NCBI GenBank assembly: GCA_905235565.1
Contig: CAJOLR010000021.1
Coordinates: 1 to 32,596, forward strand
Direction of reading: 5' to 3'
Length of the DNA stretch: 32,596 bases
Source: an uncultured Bacteroidaceae bacterium
GTDB taxonomy: Bacteria > Bacteroidota > Bacteroidia > Bacteroidales > Bacteroidaceae
This document shows, piece by piece, positions 18,038 to 26,276 of this stretch. The translations under genes were made by a program, and so were the position numbers. Position 1 is the stretch's first letter, and each line of letters opens with the position of its first letter. The notes under the pieces are model-generated. The model made no database searches and was not told the origin of the DNA. It saw only the letters and a list, made by a program, of their open reading frames with translations.

Positions 18038-20788
18038 TTACTTGAGATTATTAAGGGGGACGGCCGAACTGGCGTTCGGGGCCTCACAGCGGGTTATTTC
18101 AGCAATCGTTGGGGCGAGAACACTCACTGATACCGGTTCGTGGTTTATTTCGGCCCTGATGCCGTTTCCGTACAGGATCATGGGGACAGGTCTTGCCGTC
18201 GGTCGGCGGTAAAGGACAGTACCGTCTTTCTCATCTGAAATACCCCATCCCGGGATGGCCTCTATAATGATATCGCCGGAGTAGCCGACGTTCAGACCGT
18301 TACGTTTCCGGACAGCCTCCATGTCAGGGACAGTCGACATGAGGTCGCGGATACGCAGTACGCTCCTTATGCCGGTTACCTGTACCAGAAGGTCTACGCA
18401 GTTTTCCAGTATCTCATGCAGGGATAACCCCCTCTCCTCAATAAGGTCATGGTTGAGATAGATATGGTTGCGGTAGAATGTACGTACCCAGTCTCCGCTT
18501 CCGTATTTGGCCGAAAGGTACAGGCTGAGCAGAGCCGTAGTCCGTTCCATGCTTACCTGGCCGGTAGGAATCCTGGTGCCTTCAAATTTTGGTGCGGAAC
18601 TCTCCACATATCCTGTTGACGTGACAAAGAACAGCACGTTGTCAAGCCCTATCCGGTCCGTTATCCGGTTGACAAGGTCGGCTATTGTCCTGTCAAGCCT
18701 GACATAAATATCCTGCTGCTCCAGGGACCAGACCGTGTTCGGTGCATGTTTGTAATTACCGGCGTAATAGGTCAGCGCCAGAAAGTCCGGGGCGTCATCG
18801 TCGCCCATACCGAGTCCTTCAACCGATACAAGTGCCATTTCGGTTATGCGGTCATTGGCGGGTGGCGTGGTGCGGTAATCCCAGACATCATTGCTCCGGA
18901 AGGTATATGAGAAGGGCCTGAAACGTTCGTTTTCAGAGGCTTGGATATAAGACCCCGATGGGAGTAACGGTTGCCAGTCAACATTGCTTACGGCCATATT
19001 GTGCTCATCGGCCCACTTGGGAAACTCTCCGTAATAGTTGGACGAGCTCCATTTTCCGTCTGTATCATTCATCCACATGACAAGGTCTGCATCATGTCCT
19101 CCTGCCAGGACTGCAGCATCCCTTTCTATGGCGATGGAACAGACTTTTGAACGGCTGGCAGAACCCAGTTTGAATTCATCGGCCAGGTTTGTGGACATAA
19201 GCCTTTTAGGTGAAGACATCTCAATGGTGTTGATTCCCTTGTAGTTGCTGTCATCAATGGGCGATGAGGGCAGAAGGGTTTTGGGATTCATCCAGCGTGA
19301 GGCTACGATGCCGTGATGAAATGGAGATGCACCGGTGTGTATGGAGGCTACGGCCGATGCCCTGTCCGTCTCATCGAAGTCAAACGTGGCGTTGGGCCTG
19401 TTGTAACCGTCTGTCCATATCTTTTTAAGGCCGTCATTGCCCATTATCGGCATCATCCTGACCAGACAATCCTCATCCAGCTGGTCAATCACTATTCCAA
19501 CCACAAGCTTGGGGCTGTTCTCAGGTTTTGCCTCTATCGTAGAGGGAACGGAGAGCGCTGCCAGCAATATCAGCGGAAGGCCGGAACTTGGGGAAATGAC
19601 TTTACGTGAACCTTTGATGCAGTTCAGCAGCTGGAACAGTAATGTACTTAATGCCCGTAGGGCGAACAGGCCTATCAGCATAAGGATTGCCGGCTCGATG
19701 ACTTGGGGAATCACGGGCGAAAAGAGCAGGAATGCAGTGCAGACCACAAACTCACATATTATCATGATGGAAATCTTGCCTTTCCTGGACTTGCGTATCA
19801 TGAACGGCAGGAATATGAGCGGAAGCGGGTTCAGGCAGATAACCAGCCAGTTGGAGTCAACTGTAGGATGTTCGGAGAAAAAGAACAGAAACGCTACGAT
19901 GATGCCGCCGGCTCCCTGTAGACCGAACAGGATGGCATCAATCAGCCAGTACTGCCTCTCCTTGTACCATCCTAAAAGTGTGATGAACAACACCAGCAGC
20001 AGCCCTATCCACATGCTCTGAGTGGGAGTGAACAGCGTTTTCCCGAAATCTACGCCGTGGTCTGGACTGACAAGCCTGACGGAAGGCAGGACCAATGGTC
20101 TCTGCTGTCCGGATGTATCGGTGATTACGCTCCTGGCGGCAAGTTCCTTGAGGTGTAGGGGTGCAAACGCTTCCTGTCTGTAAGCAAGCGGCCGGTCACT
20201 TTCGGCACCTATGACCAGGTCTATGCCAAACTGACACCACGGGCGCACCCGGTTGTGTTCGGACAGTATGTCACGGAAAGTCTGCCCGGGAATCGGCTGA
20301 GGGTATGTTACTTGGCCGTTAATGCTCTCCTCTATCTTGTCCAGTGCCATGGATGCGCAGTTGCTGTACAGGAAATTGTAGCGGTAAACCCTGTTTTCGG
20401 GGCGGCTGTTCTCAATGAGCAGTTTATACAGTTTCCAGGTTTCATCCTGTTTCAGATTGAGCATTTGGGCGAAAACCTCCGATCCGCGTTCACCATACTC
20501 ACGCAGGAAAGAGCGGAGACGGGTGGCTCCCAGTATATAATCCGTTTTGCCCAATGAGAATCTCCAGGCGAAATTGGGAGTGCTGAAATCAAACAGACCG
20601 TAGTTGAACACCACATCGGTACCGGCATCTACATCCTCTATCCAGATGGCGGTATGCCCGTACAGTTCATAAATGGCCTTGCCGGGCTCACATGTGAGCA
20701 GATAAGCGTTTATGCTGTCATTCTGAGCCTTGGCAGCCTGAAACAGACTGATGAGTGCGGTCAGAATTACAATCAGTTTCTTGTTCAT
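18038..20788 (-). CDS. Lnb-like lipoprotein N-acyltransferase fused to a degenerate alkaline-phosphatase-fold domain
   Basis: A 916-residue envelope protein with three parts. After a signal peptide (residues 1-21), residues 23-230 match the Lnb periplasmic (DUF4105) domain, a papain/NlpC-like fold with His45 in ELYGHTAIW and Cys144 in LYSNCASMALDKI. About five membrane helices follow (259-390: WIGLLLVLFITLLGW, GGIIVAFLFFF, IFLPFMI, VCTAFLLFSPVI, AILMLIGLFALRAL), as in Bacteroides Lnb, which N-acylates lipoproteins. A sixth hydrophobic stretch (400-417) leads into an AlkP-superfamily domain (425-916: VVGIVIDQL, HTGASPFHHGI, YVRLDRTIADL). That domain lacks the nucleophile, the Lys/Arg pair and most metal ligands. 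The acylation role is inferred from the family. It is first gene of the operon with slyD and aroC. Confidence 0.82.
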   Translation of the reverse strand: MNKKLIVILTALISLFQAAKAQNDSINAYLLTCEPGKAIYELYGHTAIWIEDVDAGTDVVFNYGLFDFSTPNFAWRFSLGKTDYILGATRLRSFLREYGERGSEVFAQMLNLKQDETWKLYKLLIENSRPENRVYRYNFLYSNCASMALDKIEESINGQVTYPQPIPGQTFRDILSEHNRVRPWCQFGIDLVIGAESDRPLAYRQEAFAPLHLKELAARSVITDTSGQQRPLVLPSVRLVSPDHGVDFGKTLFTPTQSMWIGLLLVLFITLLGWYKERQYWLIDAILFGLQGAGGIIVAFLFFFSEHPTVDSNWLVICLNPLPLIFLPFMIRKSRKGKISIMIICEFVVCTAFLLFSPVIPQVIEPAILMLIGLFALRALSTLLFQLLNCIKGSRKVISPSSGLPLILLAALSVPSTIEAKPENSPKLVVGIVIDQLDEDCLVRMMPIMGNDGLKKIWTDGYNRPNATFDFDETDRASAVASIHTGASPFHHGIVASRWMNPKTLLPSSPIDDSNYKGINTIEMSSPKRLMSTNLADEFKLGSASRSKVCSIAIERDAAVLAGGHDADLVMWMNDTDGKWSSSNYYGEFPKWADEHNMAVSNVDWQPLLPSGSYIQASENERFRPFSYTFRSNDVWDYRTTPPANDRITEMALVSVEGLGMGDDDAPDFLALTYYAGNYKHAPNTVWSLEQQDIYVRLDRTIADLVNRITDRIGLDNVLFFVTSTGYVESSAPKFEGTRIPTGQVSMERTTALLSLYLSAKYGSGDWVRTFYRNHIYLNHDLIEERGLSLHEILENCVDLLVQVTGIRSVLRIRDLMSTVPDMEAVRKRNGLNVGYSGDIIIEAIPGWGISDEKDGTVLYRRPTARPVPMILYGNGIRAEINHEPVSVSVLAPTIAEITRCEAPNASSAVPLNNLK

Positions 20789-20808
20789 GAGAGAGATATG
20801 ATTTGGTG

Positions 20809-20816
20809 CAAAGTTA
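20809..20816 (-). promoter_or_regulatory. -7 box (TAACTTTG) for the Lnb-like/slyD/aroC operon
   Basis: TAnnTTTG match on the minus strand, about 17 bases of leader before the ATG at 20788. It is divergent from the coaX promoter within an 89-base gap. Confidence 0.6.
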
Positions 20817-20861
20817 ATGCAACCCGACAGAAGAGAGAAGAAAACTTGTTTTTCTTTTTAG

Positions 20862-20869
20862 TAATTTTG
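20862..20869 (+). promoter_or_regulatory. -7 box (TAATTTTG) for coaX
   Basis: TAnnTTTG match only 8 bases before the ATG at 20878. With the usual offset, transcription would start about 5 bases before the start codon, making a nearly leaderless message. A TTG at 20846-20848 is closer than the normal -33 spacing. Confidence 0.55.
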
Positions 20870-20877
20870 CGGCTGTT

Positions 20878-21600
20878 ATGAGACTGTTGCTCGATTTTGG
20901 TAATACCCGTGTAAAAGCTGCCGTTTCGGACGGAGACGGTTTACGCAGCATCTATTGCGGTCCTGCGGATACGGAACTTCTCTCCAGGGCGGTCCGTGGA
21001 TTGGAAACAGATGGCGGCATGTGGTGCTCCGTACATCCGTTGGACGCCGCTTTGAGCCAATGGATGACCGGGATCGGACTTCGTCCCCTGACAAGTTCCA
21101 CGCCTGTTCCCATCAGAAACGGCTATTCATCGCCTTCGACATTGGGTATGGACAGGATGGCCGCTGCGGTCGGGGCCTGGTCCATCAGTCCCGGCCATGA
21201 CCTTCTGGTCATTGATGCGGGGACAGCGGTCACTTGTGATTTCGTGTCGGCCGAAGGGGAATTCAAGGGCGGCAATATAGCACCGGGTATAAGGCTCAGG
21301 CTTAAATCGTTACATGAGCATACGGGAGCTCTTCCGATGGTGCAGGCCGAAGGAGAGACCCCTCTGTTGGGCTATGATACTGAAACAGCCGTTCGCAGCG
21401 GTGTAATAAACGGTATGAGGTATGAGTTGGGTGGTTTTATCTCTGATTTGAAGTGCAAATACCCTTCACTTTTGGTTTTTTTAACCGGAGGTGATGCTGA
21501 ATTCTTTGATATAAAAGGCAAAAACAGTATTTTTGCAGTTCCGGATCTGGTTCTTCGCGGATTGGCACGGATTATCGGTTTCAATGAAAAAGATATTTGA
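20878..21600 (+). CDS. coaX: Type III pantothenate kinase
   Basis: Phosphorylates pantothenate, the first step of coenzyme A synthesis. The 240-residue product has the ASKHA-fold phosphate loop LLDFGNTRVKAA at the N-terminus, STLGMDRMAAAVGAW near residue 85, the central VIDAGTAVTCDFV with its catalytic Asp, and GGNIAPGIRLR. Length and motifs are normal for CoaX. The downstream outer-membrane protein gene starts 17 bases before the coaX stop in another frame, so the two are probably translationally coupled. Confidence 0.95.
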   Translation: MRLLLDFGNTRVKAAVSDGDGLRSIYCGPADTELLSRAVRGLETDGGMWCSVHPLDAALSQWMTGIGLRPLTSSTPVPIRNGYSSPSTLGMDRMAAAVGAWSISPGHDLLVIDAGTAVTCDFVSAEGEFKGGNIAPGIRLRLKSLHEHTGALPMVQAEGETPLLGYDTETAVRSGVINGMRYELGGFISDLKCKYPSLLVFLTGGDAEFFDIKGKNSIFAVPDLVLRGLARIIGFNEKDI

Positions 21601-22849
21601 TAAAATAACAGCCATATTGGCACTGTATGTATTCGCTTCTTCCGGTTTCAGCCCAGTCAAGGCTCAGACTGGAGTGAATTCGCCTTATTCAAGATACGGA
21701 ATAGGTATGCTGTCTGACCAGTCAACAGGAATTACCAGGTCCATGGGAGGCATCGGTGCCGGTTTCAGAAATCCAAATACCCTTAACCTTAAGAACCCGG
21801 CTTCTTACTCGGATATCGATACGCTTACTTTTGTGGCAGACCTGGGATTTACGTTGCAGAACGGTAATTTCAGTGAGAATGATGTCAGACTCAATGCTCA
21901 TAATGCCTATATCAGCCATATGGCAATGCAGTTCAGGATACTTCCCAAGGTGGGAATGACCGTGGGATTCATGCCGTTCTCAAATGTGGGCTACAACTAC
22001 TCCAATCAGGAACTGATACGTCGCGACGAGGACGGCGAGATAACCGCTACCAACAGTTATTTCGGAACAGGCGGCATAAGGCAGTTCATGGCCGGTTTTG
22101 GTTGGCGCACCACAGAATGGCTGTCATTAGGCATGAACGCCTCCTATATTTCAGGCGATATCACCCATTATGTCAGCAATACCTACTCATCGTCCGATGT
22201 TCAGTCCAGGGTAAAGACTTACGATGCCGAGATGGCAGCATTGAAACTGGATTTCGGTATGCAGGGTACGCTCAAGTTCAGCAAGAACGAAAGCTTGGTC
22301 CTGGGAGTCTCCTTTACGCCTTCCCTGAAACTGGAGAGCGATACCTATGTGGCGGATGCCCACTCCTCCAGTGATACTACAGTAATTGCCGCTGCATTCT
22401 CTTTTCCGGACAAGATTTCTACCGGTTTCACATACAAGTGGAAGAATCACATGATCGGTGCCGATGTGTCATACGAAACCTGGTCCAAGGCAACCTTCTT
22501 TGGTCAGAAGACAGGCTGTGACAGGCTGTCAGCGTCGGCCGGGTTCATGTTCAGACCCGATGAGATGAGCCGTAGCCTCTTTAAGCGTACCTCTTATCAG
22601 ATGGGTGTCAATTTCTCACAGCCCTATTTCAATGTGGGAGATTCCAAGGGCCCTGTGCAGTTTGGCGTAAGTGCCGGATTGTCCATGCCGCTTACCTCAT
22701 CATACAACAGTATGTCATATATCCATATATCAGGAGAGTATGTACGTGTGCAGCCGACGGTCAAGGGAATGATTACTGAAAATTACATAAGGATCAATCT
22801 GGGAGTGACATTTATGGAACGCTGGTTTATGAAACTTATGGTGGATTGA
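21584..22849 (+). CDS. Predicted outer-membrane beta-barrel protein (FadL/PorV-like)
   Basis: The 421-residue product begins MKKIFDKITAILAL with a signal peptide ending near SPVKAQ. The mature start GVNSPYSRYGIGMLSD and the segment GGIGAGFRNPNTLNLKNPASY recall FadL- or PorV-type barrels, in which an N-terminal plug precedes a 14-strand barrel. Many alternating strands follow (GMTVGFMPFSNVGYNY, SLGMNASYISGDI, LVLGVSFTPSLKL). The substrate is unknown. ATG 21584 is chosen because it gives the signal peptide; it overlaps coaX by 17 bases. It lies ahead of a TPR protein and lptC, which suggests an envelope role, though that is inference from order only. Confidence 0.78.
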   Translation: MKKIFDKITAILALYVFASSGFSPVKAQTGVNSPYSRYGIGMLSDQSTGITRSMGGIGAGFRNPNTLNLKNPASYSDIDTLTFVADLGFTLQNGNFSENDVRLNAHNAYISHMAMQFRILPKVGMTVGFMPFSNVGYNYSNQELIRRDEDGEITATNSYFGTGGIRQFMAGFGWRTTEWLSLGMNASYISGDITHYVSNTYSSSDVQSRVKTYDAEMAALKLDFGMQGTLKFSKNESLVLGVSFTPSLKLESDTYVADAHSSSDTTVIAAAFSFPDKISTGFTYKWKNHMIGADVSYETWSKATFFGQKTGCDRLSASAGFMFRPDEMSRSLFKRTSYQMGVNFSQPYFNVGDSKGPVQFGVSAGLSMPLTSSYNSMSYIHISGEYVRVQPTVKGMITENYIRINLGVTFMERWFMKLMVD

Positions 22850-22905
22850 TTTAACCAAATATGTGTTTACTATATCTTATTATTGAGAATTAATTATTCG
22901 GAAAC

Positions 22906-24282
22906 ATGAAACAGTTTGTATTGATTGCCCTTGCGCTTGTAACAGCAACAGGGGGCTACGCACAGAAAGGTGTGGAAGACGGTTCCCGTTACGGTCATGG
23001 TCAGGATAGTATTGATACATGGCGTCACATCAGTATGTATCAGGAGTATTACAAGACCAATGACTTCAAGGAGGCATATGAGCAGGGATGGCAGGATGTA
23101 TTCCGCGATGCACCCCTTGCATCAGTAAATACATATAATTACGGAATCAAGATTCTGCGTAATCTTTACAATGATGCAAAGAAGGAGAAGGATGAGGAGC
23201 TGATGGCCAAGTATTCGGATGAGTTGTTCCAGGTGTACGAGCAGCGCCTTAAGTATCTGGACCAGCTTAATGCCATCGCCAAGAACAAGGTTACCGAGGC
23301 TGAGATCCTGGGTCAGTACGGTCATGACTACACATCGTACAATCCTAAGGTATCCATATCAAAGGCTTATGAGATACTGCATAAGGCCGTTGAACTGGGT
23401 AAGGGAGAGACTCAGTACTATGTACTTGATGACCTGATGAGAGTGTCTGCCCAGCGTTTTGCAAACAAGAAAGACAATGACGATTACCGCGACGCACTCA
23501 TCCAGGATTGGCTGGATTGCGCAGGTTATATCGATATGTTCATTGAACTGCAGACAGATGATGACATCATCGAAAAGGCTTCTAAGGTAAAGGAGAATAT
23601 CGACGGCCGTTTCATCAATAGCGGTGCTGCTGACTGCGATAGGCTGCAATCTATCTACGGTCCCAAGGTCGAGAACAAGAAGGATGATTTTGAGTATCTG
23701 AGCAAAGTCGTTAAGGTTATGAACGTATTTGACTGCAAGTCAAGTGACGCTTACTTTAAGGCTGCCGAGTATGCTCACACCCTTTCTCCTACAGCTCAGA
23801 CCGCCAAGAGCCTTGGCCGTCTCTACCTTACACAGCGTGAGGACACGGAAAAGGCACTTGAATATTACAATCAGGCAATTGAACTTGATGAAGACAGCAA
23901 GAGCAAGGCTGACACCTATTATTACATCGCTACTCTGTATATGTCAAAAGAGAAGTATGACAACAGCCGTTCAAATGTTCAGAAGTGCATCTCCAACAAT
24001 CCCAACAAGGGTGAAGCATACATACTTCTGGCTCAGCTCTACGCTTCAAACATCAACTGGTCAAATGAGCCGGCTTTGAACCGTTGCGCATATTTTGCAG
24101 TCATTGACAAGCTGGAGCAGGCCAAGAGAATGGATTCTTCGGTTGCCGACAGGGCTAATGAACTGATCAGCCTGTACAAGAAGCAGACACCTCAGGTTGA
24201 GGATCTCTTCATGCTCGGAATCAAGGCAGGTGACAAGGTCGAGGTTAAGGGCTGGATAAACGAGACCGTTACAGTAAGATAA
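22906..24282 (+). CDS. Secreted tetratricopeptide-repeat protein
   Basis: The 458-residue product has a signal peptide (MKQFVLIALALVTATGGYAQ) and is otherwise helical. Clear TPR units lie around residues 295-390 (TAKSLGRLYLTQRE, KALEYYNQAIELDED, DTYYYIATLYMSKEKYDNSR, EAYILLAQLYAS); the N-terminal half looks like degenerate helical repeats. It probably acts as a periplasmic protein-protein scaffold. It lies between a barrel protein and lptC, directly abutting lptC. I see no enzyme motif. The 56-base gap before it is AT-rich and has no clear promoter box. Confidence 0.82.
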   Translation: MKQFVLIALALVTATGGYAQKGVEDGSRYGHGQDSIDTWRHISMYQEYYKTNDFKEAYEQGWQDVFRDAPLASVNTYNYGIKILRNLYNDAKKEKDEELMAKYSDELFQVYEQRLKYLDQLNAIAKNKVTEAEILGQYGHDYTSYNPKVSISKAYEILHKAVELGKGETQYYVLDDLMRVSAQRFANKKDNDDYRDALIQDWLDCAGYIDMFIELQTDDDIIEKASKVKENIDGRFINSGAADCDRLQSIYGPKVENKKDDFEYLSKVVKVMNVFDCKSSDAYFKAAEYAHTLSPTAQTAKSLGRLYLTQREDTEKALEYYNQAIELDEDSKSKADTYYYIATLYMSKEKYDNSRSNVQKCISNNPNKGEAYILLAQLYASNINWSNEPALNRCAYFAVIDKLEQAKRMDSSVADRANELISLYKKQTPQVEDLFMLGIKAGDKVEVKGWINETVTVR

Positions 24283-24873
24283 ATGACACATACCACCGGT
24301 CCGGAACCGATGAGGATAAGAATGTACCTGGCAACCGCCTTCCTGGCGGTTGTCTCGTCGTTTTTCTGCTTGTCATGCGGAAACAAGGACAAACAGCTTG
24401 GGCCGGCGGTTACAAGCCGTGATTCCACGTCGGTGGTTACCACACGCGGTGCAGACATGCTCATTTCAGAGAATGGAATGATACGGTACCATGTCATTGC
24501 CGAAGAGTGGAAAATCTTTGACAAGATGAATCCGCCTTTCTACAGCTTGGAAAAAGGCGTTTACCTGGAGATACTGGATTCTCTCATGCAAACGGAATCT
24601 ACCTTGAGGGCCGATACCGCATATTACATGAATGAGCAGGAGTTGTGGCATCTTATCCATAATGTCCATGCCGAGAATATCAATAATGAGGAATTCGATA
24701 CCCAGGAACTTTTTGTGAACAACCGCACCGAAAAGATGTATTCCGACAGCCTGATCAGGATAAAACAGGATAAGCAGATAATCATCGGTCACGGATTCAC
24801 ATCCAATGGTAACCTGACCGAATATACCATACGCAAGACTGAAGGCGTATTCCCTGTTACCGATACCAAATGA
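24283..24873 (+). CDS. lptC: LPS export protein LptC
   Basis: Membrane-anchored periplasmic subunit that takes LPS from the LptBFG transporter and passes it to LptA. The 196-residue product has an N-terminal hydrophobic segment ending in CLSCGNKDK that looks like a lipoprotein signal. The jellyroll follows (ISENGMIRYHVIAEEWKIFD, LRADTAYYMNEQELWHLIHN, NEEFDTQELFVNNRTEKMYS, IIGHGFTSNGNLTEYTI), and the DTQEL-W/F-N pattern is typical of the LptC/LptA fold. The ATG at 24310 gives a better signal-peptide n-region than 24283, which abuts the TPR stop. It overlaps the next gene by 4 bases (ATGA). Confidence 0.88.
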   Translation: MTHTTGPEPMRIRMYLATAFLAVVSSFFCLSCGNKDKQLGPAVTSRDSTSVVTTRGADMLISENGMIRYHVIAEEWKIFDKMNPPFYSLEKGVYLEILDSLMQTESTLRADTAYYMNEQELWHLIHNVHAENINNEEFDTQELFVNNRTEKMYSDSLIRIKQDKQIIIGHGFTSNGNLTEYTIRKTEGVFPVTDTK

Positions 24874-26141
24874 GCCATACCCTGCTTATAATGCTTGTGG
24901 CGCTTTTCTTTTCGGCGCTTTTTTCCGGGCTGGAGATAGCTTTCGTTTCGGCAGACAGGCTCCGCTTTGAGATGGATGTCGAGAGGCGCACATTCAGTTC
25001 ACGCCTGCTGGAGAGATTCTTCCGCAATCCCAATATATACATCTCTACAATGCTGGTGGGCAACAATATCGCCCTGGTTCTTTACAGTACCATGATGGCT
25101 CATCTGATAGAGATGCTGTTGGCCAAAGTGCCCGGTTTCCAGATAAGCAACGAGTTCCTGCTGGTGCTGATAGAGACGCTTGTGTCAACCGCCGTAGTCA
25201 TTGTGATAGGCGAGTTTGTCCCCAAGACTCTCTTCCGCTCTAACCCTAACGGCAAACTGAATATCCTGGCTTTTCCTATCTACCTGATTTACATCATTCT
25301 GTACCCGATATCCCTTTTTACCACATGGCTGTCCCGCATCCTGCTCAGGATGCTGGGTGTCAGAATTGTCAAGGAGAATGCGGACAAGGCGTTCTCAAAG
25401 GTTGATCTGGATTACTTTGTACAGTCCGGACTTTCCGGTACAGAGGTGGACAGCCAGCCTGACCAGGAGGTGCGTATATTCCAGAACGTGCTGGACTTCT
25501 CGAACGTCAAGACCAGGGACTGCATGGTACCCCGGAACGAGATATGTGCCGTAGAGAAAGGCGTCTCGTGGAACTCATTGAGAGAGTGCTTCATTGAGAC
25601 GGGATACTCCAAGATACTTGTTTATGAGGAGGATATGGACCATATCATAGGCTATATACATTCATCAGAACTATTCCGTCATAAGGAAAACTGGAGCGAG
25701 CACATCCAGACAGTTCCGTTCGTGCCCGAGACTCTGGCTGCGCAAAAACTTATGAAACAGCTGATGGCACGCAAGAAGAGTATAGCCGTTGTGGTGGATG
25801 AGTTTGGAGGGACTTCGGGAATAGTGTCTCTTGAGGATATCATAGAGGAGATTCTGGGCGATATAGAGGATGAACATGACGTAATGAATCTTATAGCCAA
25901 GAAGACCGATGACGGTTATCTGCTGTCCGGACGTATGGAGATAGACCGCGTGAATGAGATGTTCGGCCTGGATATCCCTGAATCCGATGAATATATGACA
26001 ATCGGCGGACTGATACTCAGTAAGGCCAAGGGCTTCCCTAAAGTCAATGAAAAGATCGAAGCAGGTGATTACTGCCTGCGTGTCCTAAAGAAAGGCGATA
26101 CCAAAATAGAACTTGTAGAACTGACCGTGAAACACTCCTGA
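24870..26141 (+). CDS. CNNM/CorC-HlyC family membrane protein (DUF21 and CBS domains)
   Basis: The 423-residue inner-membrane protein has a DUF21/CNNM domain with about four membrane segments in residues 1-165 (LIMLVALFFSALFSGLEIAF, STMLVGNNIALVLYSTMMA, VVIVIGEFVPKTLF, YLIYIILYPISLFTTWL). Two CBS units follow (residues 215-330: MVPRNEICAVEKG, IAVVVDEFGGTSGIVSLEDI), then a C-terminal CorC/HlyC domain (SDEYMTIGGLILSKAKGFPK). Relatives are linked to magnesium or cobalt export and, in gliding Bacteroidetes, GldE. Old 'hemolysin' labels for this family are misleading. Start overlaps lptC as ATGA. Confidence 0.93.
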   Translation: MSHTLLIMLVALFFSALFSGLEIAFVSADRLRFEMDVERRTFSSRLLERFFRNPNIYISTMLVGNNIALVLYSTMMAHLIEMLLAKVPGFQISNEFLLVLIETLVSTAVVIVIGEFVPKTLFRSNPNGKLNILAFPIYLIYIILYPISLFTTWLSRILLRMLGVRIVKENADKAFSKVDLDYFVQSGLSGTEVDSQPDQEVRIFQNVLDFSNVKTRDCMVPRNEICAVEKGVSWNSLRECFIETGYSKILVYEEDMDHIIGYIHSSELFRHKENWSEHIQTVPFVPETLAAQKLMKQLMARKKSIAVVVDEFGGTSGIVSLEDIIEEILGDIEDEHDVMNLIAKKTDDGYLLSGRMEIDRVNEMFGLDIPESDEYMTIGGLILSKAKGFPKVNEKIEAGDYCLRVLKKGDTKIELVELTVKHS

Positions 26142-26181
26142 GCGTGAATAATGCATATTTTCTTATAAATAAGGTGCAGAA

Positions 26182-26213
26182 TTGGCATTGAAGAACATTT
26201 TTTAGTAATTTTG
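26182..26213 (+). promoter_or_regulatory. Promoter (TTGG ... TAATTTTG) for the PpiD-like gene
   Basis: The -7 box TAATTTTG at 26206-26213 has a TTGG at 26182-26185, the best-spaced -33 element in the window. The predicted leader is about 60 bases and contains a small TGCGC/GCGCA stem. The rest of the 135-base gap shows nothing else. Confidence 0.6.
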
Positions 26214-26276
26214 TGCGCTTTTTACGCGCATAGGCGTGAAGAACTAAGGATAAAACAAATAAAACAATAATAAGAA

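Noticed and set aside
18004..18087. N-terminal extension of SlyD (28 extra residues)
   Set aside because: It overlaps the end of the upstream gene, contains no homology, and the FKBP fold begins at MEKKYVSLTY; a possible promoter box also lies inside the extension.
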